Shown: positions 1-10,049 of the stretch, piece by piece
How the letters are laid out: each line of letters opens with the position of its first letter
Numbering within the stretch: position 1 is the stretch's first letter
From: Pacificispira sp033344895
Lineage (GTDB): Bacteria > Pseudomonadota > Alphaproteobacteria > UBA8366 > Aestuariispiraceae
NCBI GenBank assembly: GCA_965229685.1
Contig: OZ245920.1
Location: forward strand, 2,604,001-2,668,000
Direction of reading: 5' to 3'
DNA: 64,000 nucleotides
Program-made: the position numbers and the translations under genes
The notes under the pieces: generated by a model
The model's database searches: none
Seen by the model: only the letters and a program-made list of their open reading frames with translations
What the model was told of the DNA's origin: nothing

Positions 1-669
1 CGGCGATGTCGCCCCACAGTGTGCATTGATGTTCTTGCCGTTCGGGCTCACGGCGATGGGAACAACCGTGGCCCCCAGTTCCCGCAACACGATCGGTGCA
101 ACCTTATAGGCCGCACCATGGGCGCAATCGACGACGATCTTGATGCCTTCCAGGCTCAGTTCTTCCGGAAAGGTCCGCTTCACGGCCTCGATATAACGTC
201 CGGCCGCGTCGTCGATCCGGGTCGCACGGCCGATATCCTCCGGCGCGGCACGATCCTCCACGCCCTCGTCCATCAGGCGTTCGATCTCGATCTCGGTTTC
301 GTCGGACAATTTGTAGCCATCGGGCCCGAACAGCTTGATGCCGTTATCCCGGTAGGGGTTGTGCGAGGCGGATATCATCACACCGACATCGGCGCGCATC
401 GACCGGGTCAGCATCGCGACCGCCGGCGTCGGCAACGGCCCCAGCAGCATCACGTCCATACCCATGGCGCTGAACCCTGCCGTCAGGGCATTTTCCAGCA
501 TATAGCCAGAAAGCCGCGTATCCTTGCCGATGACGACGCGATGGCGATGCCCCCCGCGCCGAAAATGCGCCCCCGCCGCCAGGGCAAGACGCAAAACCGT
601 GTCGACCTCGATGGGTGCGCTGTTCGCCGTGCCGCGAATTCCATCTGTCCCGAAATACCGGCGAGACAT
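1..669 (-). CDS. glmM: Phosphoglucosamine mutase GlmM, C-terminus cut off by window edge
   Basis: Converts glucosamine-6-phosphate to glucosamine-1-phosphate for UDP-GlcNAc, and so peptidoglycan and LPS, synthesis in the cytoplasm. The first 223 codons are present; the rest lies left of the window. The N-terminus reads MSRRYFGTDGIRG, the family hallmark, and the catalytic phosphoserine loop MISASHNP is at residues 98-105 (Ser102). The start is the ATG at 667-669. The gene points away from the glycosyltransferase cluster that starts at 801, leaving about 130 bases for divergent promoters. In many proteobacteria glmM follows ftsH and folP; here the same-strand ftsH is about 5.9 kb away. Confidence 0.96.
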   Translation of the reverse strand, partial: MSRRYFGTDGIRGTANSAPIEVDTVLRLALAAGAHFRRGGHRHRVVIGKDTRLSGYMLENALTAGFSAMGMDVMLLGPLPTPAVAMLTRSMRADVGVMISASHNPYRDNGIKLFGPDGYKLSDETEIEIERLMDEGVEDRAAPEDIGRATRIDDAAGRYIEAVKRTFPEELSLEGIKIVVDCAHGAAYKVAPIVLRELGATVVPIAVSPNGKNINAHCGATSP

Positions 670-800
670 TCCAAACTCCATACTGCAATGAGGTCCTATC
701 TATGCGGCGAAGTCCCGGCAGAAGCAAGGTTTGAACGCTTGCTCCACAGGGTGTAAGCGGGCCATTCTTCGCGGCAGGCGGAGTTGTATCGGGGGCCAGC

Positions 801-1787
801 ATGACCAATGAAGATGACGGGACGACGGGTGTGCCGGTCCTGTCGGTCGTCATTCCAATGTATAACGAGGAAGATGGACTGTCCGTCCTTCTGGACCGCC
901 TATGCCCTGTTCTGGATGCATTGGGAGAGTCATACGAAATCGTCTGCATCGACGACGGCAGCCGGGACGGCACCTTGGCGGCACTCAAAGCCGCGCAGGA
1001 GCGGGTACCTCAGATTGTTGCCGTGGAACTGTCCCGCAACTTCGGAAAGGAATCGGCCCTCAGCGCCGGTCTTGATCTTGCGCGGGGACAGGCCGTGATC
1101 CCATTCGACGCCGACCTGCAGGACCCGCCCGACCTTATCCCTGCCCTCGTCGCGAAGTGGCGCGAGGGGTTCGATGTCGTCCTGGCCCGGCGCGAAAACC
1201 GAAAGGCGGAGGGACACCTGAAACGGTTTACGGCCTGGGCGTTCTATCGCACACACAACGTCCTAGCCGAACATCCGATCCCGAACAATGTCGGCGATTT
1301 TCGCCTCATGGACCGCCGGGTCGTCGATGTCCTGAAGCAACTGCCGGAAAGGCGCCGCTTCATGAAGGGCCTTTTCGCCTGGGTCGGGTTCAAGACCGCC
1401 ACCATCGACTTCGAACGGGCCGCCCGGGCCGCCGGCGACACGAAATGGAACTACTGGAAGCTATGGAACTTCGCACTTGAGGGGATTACCTCCTTCTCCA
1501 GCCTGCCGCTGCGCTTCTGGTCCTATGTCGGCGCGGCGGTGGCGGCGATCTCCTTTCTTTACGCCGCCTTCATTGTTCTGTTCACCCTGTTCGCGGGCAT
1601 AGACGTGCCGGGTTATGCCTCGCTGCTGGTGATTGTCCTGTTCCTCGGCGGACTCCAGCTACTGTCACTGGGCCTGTTGGGTGAGTATGTCGGCCGCATC
1701 TATGCCGAGGTCAAAGGAAGGCCGCTGTACGTTTTACGGCGGGTTCATCGCAGCGACGATGCGGAGAACAGGTCGTCAGATGCCTAG
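801..1787 (+). CDS. Polyprenyl-phosphate glycosyltransferase, GT2 family (GtrB/ArnC/DPM1-like)
   Basis: A 328-residue inner-membrane enzyme that should transfer a sugar from a nucleotide donor to undecaprenyl phosphate. The GT-A domain fills the N-terminal two thirds: LSVVIPMYNEE near residue 14, the DDGSRDGT loop, and the DADLQDPPD metal/donor motif. Two transmembrane helices lie at about 230-260 and 270-300, with the typical ending LGEYVGRIYAEVKGRPLY. The gene overlaps the next one by 8 bases, so the two are probably translated together; the downstream GT-C protein would be the natural user of the lipid-linked sugar. The sugar cannot be told from sequence. Confidence 0.9.
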   Translation: MTNEDDGTTGVPVLSVVIPMYNEEDGLSVLLDRLCPVLDALGESYEIVCIDDGSRDGTLAALKAAQERVPQIVAVELSRNFGKESALSAGLDLARGQAVIPFDADLQDPPDLIPALVAKWREGFDVVLARRENRKAEGHLKRFTAWAFYRTHNVLAEHPIPNNVGDFRLMDRRVVDVLKQLPERRRFMKGLFAWVGFKTATIDFERAARAAGDTKWNYWKLWNFALEGITSFSSLPLRFWSYVGAAVAAISFLYAAFIVLFTLFAGIDVPGYASLLVIVLFLGGLQLLSLGLLGEYVGRIYAEVKGRPLYVLRRVHRSDDAENRSSDA

Positions 1788-3210
1788 TCTTCCCCGTTTA
1801 AGCGCGACTGCGTGGTTCTGGATTGCAATCGGCGGCATCATCGCCATACGGATCGTCGCGGTGGCGTTCTATCCGGCGACCGGGTTTCCCGACCGGTTCG
1901 GCTATCTGGCCTACGCCGAGACGATCCTGACCGGGACCGAGTGGCTGCACCAAGCCTATGACGGGTCCCCGCTGCCGGGGACCGCGTTCCGGGCGCCCGG
2001 TTACCCCTTGATCCTGGCCGGGCTACAGATTCTGTTCGGCCAACAGGGTTTCGCGTTGGCCGTCCAAATTCTGCAATGCGCCGCGACCATTCTGGCCTGC
2101 CTGCCGCTGTTCGGTGCGGCGCATCGTCTGGTTGGACCAGCGGCGGCGGCCCTGACGGTGCTGGGGTTCGGACTATCGGTGACCATAGCCTATGAAATGT
2201 CGATCCTGCCGGACGCATTCTTGATCGCCGCTTGGATCACACTTCTGTCCATCACGGCGATCCATTGGCTGGACAGGCGCCCGATGAAGCCCGCGGCAGC
2301 CTTGCTGCTTGGCCTGTTAGCCATCTATGTGGTGATGGCGCGCGGCAACGGACTGCATCTTCTGTTGCTCACACTGCCAGTCGTCTTGTTGGCGACTTGC
2401 CAGCCCGGGCAAAGTCGCGATCTTCGAGCCGTGTCGCTGCTTCTTGTCTATCTGCCGGGCTTCCTAGCCTATGGTGCCGTTAGCCTATGGAACGAATATC
2501 GGACCGGCGAGCGGTTCTTCACCACAGGCGGTCAGATCGCCATGGTGCAGCCGGTGATCCGCATGGCGGAGTTGGGGGCCTCCCCCTTTGTCGGCGACGA
2601 TCTGTTACGCCGCACGATCCGCGAACACGCGCCTGATCTGAGCTATGAACAAATCTATGATGTCGATCGCGCCCTTTCCGCCGAACACGGACTGACCCCC
2701 AATCAAATCGCCAACGCCAACGTTCGGCTCTATCTGGACACCGTCATCGCCTTTCCCGCTGCCTTCGCAAGAATGTGGATATCAAATTTCGACGACAAGT
2801 TCGCCATAGGTTTGGTGAACCCGGCTTTCGGTCTGCACGAGGCGCATCGATTGGTCCTCGGGGAAAGGGCCTTTCCAGGGTTTTCCGCCATTCTGAAACG
2901 CGGCGAAGGCAGCATCGCGGCCATTCCCTATGCGATCCTCTATGCTTTGGGCATGCTGGTTTCCATCGTGATTTTTGCTGCCGCGGCCCTTGGTACCCCC
3001 ATACGTTTGGCCCTGGCTTGGCGACAGGGCACGCTGGATCGGCGGGCGGTTCTGTCGGCGGCGCTATGGATCACTTGCGCAGCGGTCATCGCCTATTACT
3101 GCGCGCTGTTTCTGGTCTTGCGTTACGTCATCATGTTAAGCCCCTTCCTGATCGCCATTGGCGTCTGGACCCTGACCCGCCCTGCAAAACAATCGGAGAG
3201 CGCCGCATGA
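1780..3210 (+). CDS. Membrane glycosyltransferase of the GT-C fold (ArnT/PMT-like)
   Basis: A polytopic protein of 476 residues with roughly ten hydrophobic helices. The first periplasmic loop carries an acidic/aromatic segment (PDRFGYLAYAE) and FRAPGYPLILAG, as in dolichyl-phosphate-mannose or ArnT-like transferases that move a sugar from a polyprenyl-phosphate carrier to an acceptor outside the cytoplasmic membrane. I chose the ATG at 1780, which overlaps the previous stop by 8 bases; an in-frame ATG at 1759 is possible. Its end overlaps the next gene as ATGA. Partner of the upstream GT2 enzyme; acceptor (LPS, lipid or protein) unknown. Confidence 0.78.
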   Translation: MPSLPRLSATAWFWIAIGGIIAIRIVAVAFYPATGFPDRFGYLAYAETILTGTEWLHQAYDGSPLPGTAFRAPGYPLILAGLQILFGQQGFALAVQILQCAATILACLPLFGAAHRLVGPAAAALTVLGFGLSVTIAYEMSILPDAFLIAAWITLLSITAIHWLDRRPMKPAAALLLGLLAIYVVMARGNGLHLLLLTLPVVLLATCQPGQSRDLRAVSLLLVYLPGFLAYGAVSLWNEYRTGERFFTTGGQIAMVQPVIRMAELGASPFVGDDLLRRTIREHAPDLSYEQIYDVDRALSAEHGLTPNQIANANVRLYLDTVIAFPAAFARMWISNFDDKFAIGLVNPAFGLHEAHRLVLGERAFPGFSAILKRGEGSIAAIPYAILYALGMLVSIVIFAAAALGTPIRLALAWRQGTLDRRAVLSAALWITCAAVIAYYCALFLVLRYVIMLSPFLIAIGVWTLTRPAKQSESAA

Positions 3211-3851
3211 GCGCCGAACGCCGTCACGGACTTTGGCACCTGCTGTCCCGGGCCGGTGTGTATGACACGCTGCAGGCGGTTCTGGGGGCGGAGAAGTGGC
3301 GCCGCGCCCTGATCGAGGATCATGCCAAGCCCTTGGCTGGGGAACGCATTCTGGACCTCGGTTGCGGGACCGGTGCGCTGCGCCGCTACGTTCGGCAGGC
3401 GGACTACCTGGGCATTGACCGGAATCCGGACTACATCGCCGCAGCGTCGGAACGGTACCCACCCGCATCCGATTGGATGGCGGCCGATGTCGCCGATCTG
3501 GCGGCAATCGAACCCGGCAGGTTCGACGTCGTCGTCGGCGCCGGGCTGCTGCATCATCTCGACGATACCGTCTCGCAGGAGATGATCAGGACGGCCGCTA
3601 GCCTGCTTAAGCCGGGCGGACGCCTGGCCATGCTGGACCCGGTCTTCATCGACGGTCAGCACCCCATCGCCCGCCGACTCGCCGAGTTGGATCGTGGATG
3701 CCATGTCCGGCGGCCGGATGAATACAGGGCTCTGCTGTCACCGGTCTTCCAATCGGTCGAAATCGTCATCCGCGATGACTTGCTGAACCTGCCATATAAT
3801 CACGCGATCTCGATCGGCCGCAGGCCGAACCAAGGCGATCATGGAGCCTGA
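3207..3851 (+). CDS. Class I SAM-dependent methyltransferase (Methyltransf_11/25 type)
   Basis: 214 residues. The SAM-binding motif I is ILDLGCGTGALRRY, followed by an acidic motif II end (YLGIDRNPDY) and the GAGLLHHLDD segment with LKPGGRLAMLDP, all typical of small-molecule methyltransferases. The start ATG overlaps the previous stop (ATGA, 3207-3210) and the 3' end overlaps the next methyltransferase by 11 bases, so four genes form one tightly coupled operon. Given the neighbours, methylation of a lipid-linked sugar or a glycan is a reasonable inference; no substrate evidence is visible. Confidence 0.85.
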   Translation: MSAERRHGLWHLLSRAGVYDTLQAVLGAEKWRRALIEDHAKPLAGERILDLGCGTGALRRYVRQADYLGIDRNPDYIAAASERYPPASDWMAADVADLAAIEPGRFDVVVGAGLLHHLDDTVSQEMIRTAASLLKPGGRLAMLDPVFIDGQHPIARRLAELDRGCHVRRPDEYRALLSPVFQSVEIVIRDDLLNLPYNHAISIGRRPNQGDHGA

Positions 3852-4581
3852 AACCTATCGCCACATGGCGACGGTCGAAGAAAGCCATTGGTGGTTCAAG
3901 GGACGGCGGCGCGTCGTGACGGCCGCTCTTCGGCGGCTCCTGGGCGATTTCAATCCCGACTGCCGCATCCTGGAACTCGGCTGCGGCGTCGGCGGCAATC
4001 TTGAGATGCTCTCACGGTTCGGACGTGTCGATGCCGTCGAACCGGATGCGTGGGCGGCGGGCAAATCGCGCGAGAAGGGATGTGCGGCCGTCCTGCAGGG
4101 TGCATTGCCCGATCACCTGCCGGAGGATTTGGCACCCGCCTATGACCTGATCGCGATGTTGGACGTGCTGGAGCATATCGACGATGCGCCCGGCGCCCTG
4201 GCGGCGATCCATGGCCGTATCGTGTCCAACGGCCGTCTGCTGCTTACCGTTCCCGCCTATCCGTGGATGTATGGCGACCACGACCGGCGCCACCATCATC
4301 TGCGGCGTTATACGCGATCCACACTGCGGGCCGAGCTGCGCGGCGCGGGTTTCGACATCTGTTTCATGGGGCATTTCAATCTGCTGCTGTTGCCACCCGC
4401 TGTCCTGGTGCGTCTTGCTCAGCGATATACGCCCTTTCTGAAAGGCGATGACGAAGCGCGCGGCGCGACCGGCCCCGCCAACACCGTGCTGAACGCCATC
4501 TTCGCCCTGGAATCGCCCCTGGCCGCCCGCATCCCATTCCCGGCCGGCCTGTCGATCCTGGCGGTCGCGCGGCCGCTCTAA
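3841..4581 (+). CDS. Class I SAM-dependent methyltransferase, second of the glycan cluster
   Basis: 246 residues. Opens with an aromatic-rich segment (EESHWWFKGRRRVV) that is common in methyltransferases encoded in polysaccharide clusters. Motif I is ILELGCGVGGNLE, and IAMLDVLEHIDD and LLLTVPAYPWMYGDHD follow. It starts inside the end of the previous gene (11-base overlap). Its stop overlaps the stop of the opposing glutathione transferase gene by two bases, so no terminator fits between. Last gene of the plus-strand glycan operon. Probably modifies the product of the upstream glycosyltransferases, but this is inferred from position only. Confidence 0.85.
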   Translation: MEPETYRHMATVEESHWWFKGRRRVVTAALRRLLGDFNPDCRILELGCGVGGNLEMLSRFGRVDAVEPDAWAAGKSREKGCAAVLQGALPDHLPEDLAPAYDLIAMLDVLEHIDDAPGALAAIHGRIVSNGRLLLTVPAYPWMYGDHDRRHHHLRRYTRSTLRAELRGAGFDICFMGHFNLLLLPPAVLVRLAQRYTPFLKGDDEARGATGPANTVLNAIFALESPLAARIPFPAGLSILAVARPL

Positions 4582-5225
4582 TACTCCAGCCGTCCCCGCA
4601 TGTCCTCAAAAGGAATCATGACAGTGCCGCGATAGGCAGGACGCGCGGTCAGCCGCGCATACATCGCTTCGACCCCCGGCACCGAAGGGCGTTCAATATC
4701 CAGTTCGAAGTATCGGTACAGATGCGTGCCGATAACGATGTCCGCCAGTGTCGGCTTGTCCCCCAGCAGGAAGAACCGGTCGCCGATTTCCCGTTCCAGC
4801 AGCGTCATATGCGCGGAGCATCGTTGGATCTTGGCGCGGATGGCGGCCTTGTCCTGCTTGTCCTCCGGTGTGCGGAACCCTCGCCAGAACACCCCTTCCA
4901 GAAAGTCCGGCTGCAGGACCGTCTGCCCCCAGTCCATCCACTGTTCGATCCGGGCACGCTCCGCCGGTTTCGACGGCCAGAAGTCCGGCGCCCCGAAGGT
5001 CGCGGCCAGATAGCGCAGAATGGTATGCGATTCCCAGATCGCGGTGCCATCATGCAGAAGCACGGGCACCTTTCCATGCGGATTCATCCGCCTGAATTCC
5101 GGGTCATCCAGCCCGCCATGGGCGCCGCCTTTTTCAATGTGACGGTGTTCCAGCCCCAGTTCGGCGACGAACCACAGAACCTTTTGAACATTGAACGCGG
5201 ATCGACGGCCGTAGACTGTCAGCAT
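4578..5225 (-). CDS. Glutathione S-transferase family protein
   Basis: 215 residues, cytosolic. The thioredoxin-like N-domain starts MLTVYGRRSAFNVQKVLW, with Ser-Ala-Phe-Asn in the position of the catalytic Ser/Cys of bacterial GSTs. The cis-proline segment NPHGKVPVL and the ESHTILRYLA segment, which contacts the gamma-glutamyl part of glutathione, are present. The all-helical C-domain has LGDKPTLADIVIGTHLYRY, the usual N-capping box region. Ends head-to-head with the methyltransferase cluster and lies 9 bases downstream of the DUF3095 gene on the same strand, so the two may be cotranscribed. Substrate unknown. Confidence 0.9.
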   Translation of the reverse strand: MLTVYGRRSAFNVQKVLWFVAELGLEHRHIEKGGAHGGLDDPEFRRMNPHGKVPVLLHDGTAIWESHTILRYLAATFGAPDFWPSKPAERARIEQWMDWGQTVLQPDFLEGVFWRGFRTPEDKQDKAAIRAKIQRCSAHMTLLEREIGDRFFLLGDKPTLADIVIGTHLYRYFELDIERPSVPGVEAMYARLTARPAYRGTVMIPFEDMRGRLEY

Positions 5226-5234
5226 CCTGCACCT

Positions 5235-6440
5235 TCACTCCAGACTGTTGAGCTGCGCCTTGAACGACAGGCTCGCGGCGGTGAAGCCGCCATCCCCGCC
5301 GTCCACGAAATGGACGTGTTCGCCCTCGTCCAGATTAAACACCAGACAGGTCATCAATGCATGATCCGCGCGGTGAGTGCCATATACAATCTCGCCGACC
5401 TCTCGCAGCCGTTCCAGCAAGGCCTCGATGGCATCGGCCTGCTCCGGTGAACAATCCAGCGTCAGTCGCAACACGTCATCGAAACGCCGATAATCGGAAT
5501 TGGCGCGCAACTCCTTTCGATAGGATGGCGCATCGTATCCGCCAGCCGACCAGTTGAACTTTTCGAGCAGGAACTGAACGAGGCTTTCGAACAGCAGCCA
5601 CAGGTAACGTCGCCAGGTCGGTCGCTGCCCCCGTGTCAGACGGGCTTCCATGCGCAAGCCGTTCGGTATCCAGCGGAACCGCATCGTCTTCACCGTAACC
5701 GGACTCGCCGAAGTGAGGTCTCCACCGAGTATGCGTTCCACCTCCTGCAGGACCCCGTTATAGACCGAACGCCGGGCCTCAGGATCCCGGGGCCGCGCTA
5801 GGACGATCAGGCACAGCATGACGCCCAAGCGCGCATTCAGGGGTTCCCAGCGGCAGGACAGACCGGTCATGTCCGGTTCTTTGGCCAGTGAGTCCACCGA
5901 GAAGCGGTAGCGCCCGCCCTCCACCGGATCAGACTTGATCAGACGCTCTGCCCGCAACACGCCCCCGCCGCCGGCAGCGGCCAGCTCGTTGCCCGGGGAC
6001 AGACGCAGTTTGCCCAGCGTCACGTCGACACCGTCCGCGCGCAGTTCACGGACCGCCACGGCACCGATACGGAGTTCCAGGTCGAACTCCCGCCGTGCAA
6101 GGTTCGCCGCACCCAGCAGGGCGGACCGTATCGGATCGAGCAACGAGCCCGGAATGAGCAATGTCGCCCCGTCCCCACCGAAGATATAGGCTATATCGAT
6201 ATCCGGGGCCACATCCGCAGCCGCATTGCAGGCGGCCGTGATGCACGCCGCGCCCAGCATGTTGACGTCCTTGTAACGACCCTCCGCGATGGCGCGCGTC
6301 GACCCGCGAATGTCGGCCAGAACCACGTGCCAATCGTCCGGCACCGGCAAAAAGGCCGACGGATCCGCCACCCGGTCGAAATCCTCGAAAGGCGGCAAGT
6401 CGGTATAGAAGCGGTCGTCATGCGCCGCCGGTCTTGCCAT
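5235..6440 (-). CDS. DUF3095 protein with class III nucleotide-cyclase-like motifs
   Basis: 401 residues, no signal peptide. I recognise the DUF3095 family from the opening FYTDLPPFEDF...VPDDWHVVLADIRGSTRAI and YKDVNMLGAA. What can be seen resembles a class III cyclase core: Asp43 in LADIRGSTRAI and Asp90 in FGGDGATLLIP sit 47 residues apart, as the two metal-binding aspartates do in adenylate cyclases. The glycine-rich AAAGGGG segment and a basic C-terminal half (about residues 200-401) are unlike cyclases I know. The start has a GGGAG ribosome site. Family function is unknown to me; a nucleotide-binding or cyclase-like role is inference. Confidence 0.8.
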   Translation of the reverse strand: MARPAAHDDRFYTDLPPFEDFDRVADPSAFLPVPDDWHVVLADIRGSTRAIAEGRYKDVNMLGAACITAACNAAADVAPDIDIAYIFGGDGATLLIPGSLLDPIRSALLGAANLARREFDLELRIGAVAVRELRADGVDVTLGKLRLSPGNELAAAGGGGVLRAERLIKSDPVEGGRYRFSVDSLAKEPDMTGLSCRWEPLNARLGVMLCLIVLARPRDPEARRSVYNGVLQEVERILGGDLTSASPVTVKTMRFRWIPNGLRMEARLTRGQRPTWRRYLWLLFESLVQFLLEKFNWSAGGYDAPSYRKELRANSDYRRFDDVLRLTLDCSPEQADAIEALLERLREVGEIVYGTHRADHALMTCLVFNLDEGEHVHFVDGGDGGFTAASLSFKAQLNSLE

Positions 6441-6513
6441 GGAACGGCTCCCGGCCTGAGTAAAAAGATCGTTCGAGATGAAGGTAGTAGGTTCGAGGTT
6501 CGTTCAAGAGCCC

Positions 6514-6544
6514 GAAAAGGAAATCGGGCCCGCGAGGGCCCGAT
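6514..6544 (-). terminator. Rho-independent terminator of ftsH
   Basis: A perfect 9-bp stem (ATCGGGCCC at 6523-6531 and GGGCCCGAT at 6536-6544) with a 4-base loop. Read on the minus strand it is followed by TTCCTTTT, and it lies 25 bases downstream of the ftsH stop. Confidence 0.8.
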
Positions 6545-6569
6545 TCACAAACTGTTGAAGATCGGCAGA

Positions 6570-8486
<1,917 letters not shown>

Positions 8487-8658
8487 GGTCTACGTCGTCC
8501 TTCCGTCGGGGGCATCGCATTGGGCCCCACCATGACCAATCGCGGCCGATCCGTTACGCCGCCGGGCATTTAACCGGCTCGTCCCTCCTGCGTCCAGCGC
8601 GGATGCTGGATTTTCAGCGGACGAACCCTGTTCGCGTCTCACGCATGCCGATGAGGGA

Positions 8659-10038
8659 CTACATAGGTCGCGCAGCCGGGTTTGAAAAGGGCAGAACCCT
8701 TTGAAAGCCCACTCCCCAGGCGTCCGATACCGCCCGAAATGCAATCCCGCCTTTCGGCAATGGCCCGTCGCCATACAGATCCAGGTGCGGAACGCTGACA
8801 ATCCGGCCATTTCGACGAACTGCGGGGATGGCGGCGCGGACCGGCCCTGGCAAACGGTTCAGGGCTTCCGGCCCGGATTTCCGGGCTTCCGTCACGCCCT
8901 GCCGTCCCAGCGCGCCGACCTCCCAGAGGCCTCCGCCCTCGTGCGCCGGATCCACGGCCAGGCGACAGACAAAGCGACTGTCCCACGTCACTCCGTCCCG
9001 CAGCAAAATCGGCGCCGCGACGCCGGCCGGTTCCCGGCAAACCAGAATCCCGTCCCGCCAGACCGAAACCTTCGTTCCTGCCAGCGTCCTACCGCCCCCC
9101 AGTTGTCCGGAAACGATCGCTTCGTGCAAGGCCGTCAGATATCTCTCACGCGGCGGATGGGCGCGACCGCCCAGGATGCGGACGGAATGCGAGAGAACCC
9201 TCAGAGCAACCTCCTCCGGCAAGTCGGCGAAGGGTCCCGGCGCGAAGGTCAGAAACCCGGTCGGGTCCGATTGGGCCTGGGTTTCGATAAACCGATCCCG
9301 CGCGGCTTCCAGGGCTGCCCGTGCCCGCGCCATGCGGGACGCCGTTTCTGCCAGTCGAGCGGGCGTCATGCCCTCCGCCGCGAGCATTTCCCGAAGCCTC
9401 CGGACCCGGACCCGCGCAAACCCCCCGTTCTCATTCGAAGGATCCCGCACGATCGGCAGGCCCGACCGCACCGCGGTGGCTTCAAGGCGGGCCTTGGGAA
9501 AGCCCAGCAGCGGACGCAGCAGGATCAGACCGTCTCTGTGTGTGACCGGTGCCATGGCGGACAGGCCGTCCACCCCGCTCCCACGCCCAAGGCGCAACAG
9601 CAGTGTCTCCGCCTGATCGTCCTGATGGTGCGCCAGCAGTACCGCCTTGCCGGTGCGCACGGAAAGCCAATCGGCCAGCAGTCGATATCGAATCTCCCGG
9701 GCCGCCGCCTGTACATCGCTTTTGGGAATCGCACCCTCGTGATGCAGCGCGATCGCCGGGATGCCTTGGGCATTCAGGGATTCGGCGACACTCTCGGCTT
9801 CCGCAGGAGCTTCCGGTCGCAGACCGTGATCAACCGTAACCGCCTGAACCGGGATGCCATGCCGCCCGGCCCATTCGGCTGCCAGGACGACCAGCGCGAT
9901 ACTGTCGGGGCCGCCCGAACAGGCGACGGTCAAGCAGCCGTCGACCGCCCCCAACAAGGGCGCCATGGCCGCGTCGAACTCGGCGGCTTCGATCGGTCTG
10001 GCTTCGACAGTTTTGCCGGATGTGCCGTCTGGGTGCAT
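8659..10038 (-). CDS. tilS: tRNA(Ile)-lysidine synthase TilS
   Basis: 459 residues. Adds lysine to C34 of tRNA-Ile(CAU) so that it reads AUA instead of AUG. The PP-loop ATPase motif SGGPDSIAL is near residue 40, followed by VTVDHGLR and LLAHHQDDQAETLLLRL, both characteristic. The C-terminal substrate-binding region is present but weakly conserved. I start at the ATG at 10036-10038, 11 bases after the cpoB stop; the reading frame runs further upstream into cpoB but the extra residues do not look like TilS. Confidence 0.93.
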   Translation of the reverse strand: MHPDGTSGKTVEARPIEAAEFDAAMAPLLGAVDGCLTVACSGGPDSIALVVLAAEWAGRHGIPVQAVTVDHGLRPEAPAEAESVAESLNAQGIPAIALHHEGAIPKSDVQAAAREIRYRLLADWLSVRTGKAVLLAHHQDDQAETLLLRLGRGSGVDGLSAMAPVTHRDGLILLRPLLGFPKARLEATAVRSGLPIVRDPSNENGGFARVRVRRLREMLAAEGMTPARLAETASRMARARAALEAARDRFIETQAQSDPTGFLTFAPGPFADLPEEVALRVLSHSVRILGGRAHPPRERYLTALHEAIVSGQLGGGRTLAGTKVSVWRDGILVCREPAGVAAPILLRDGVTWDSRFVCRLAVDPAHEGGGLWEVGALGRQGVTEARKSGPEALNRLPGPVRAAIPAVRRNGRIVSVPHLDLYGDGPLPKGGIAFRAVSDAWGVGFQRVLPFSNPAARPM

Positions 10039-10049
10039 GAGCCCCCCGG

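Noticed and set aside
344..988. A 214-codon minus-strand frame across the glmM start
   Set aside because: Out of frame with glmM and the glycosyltransferase; Arg/Ser-rich shadow translation.
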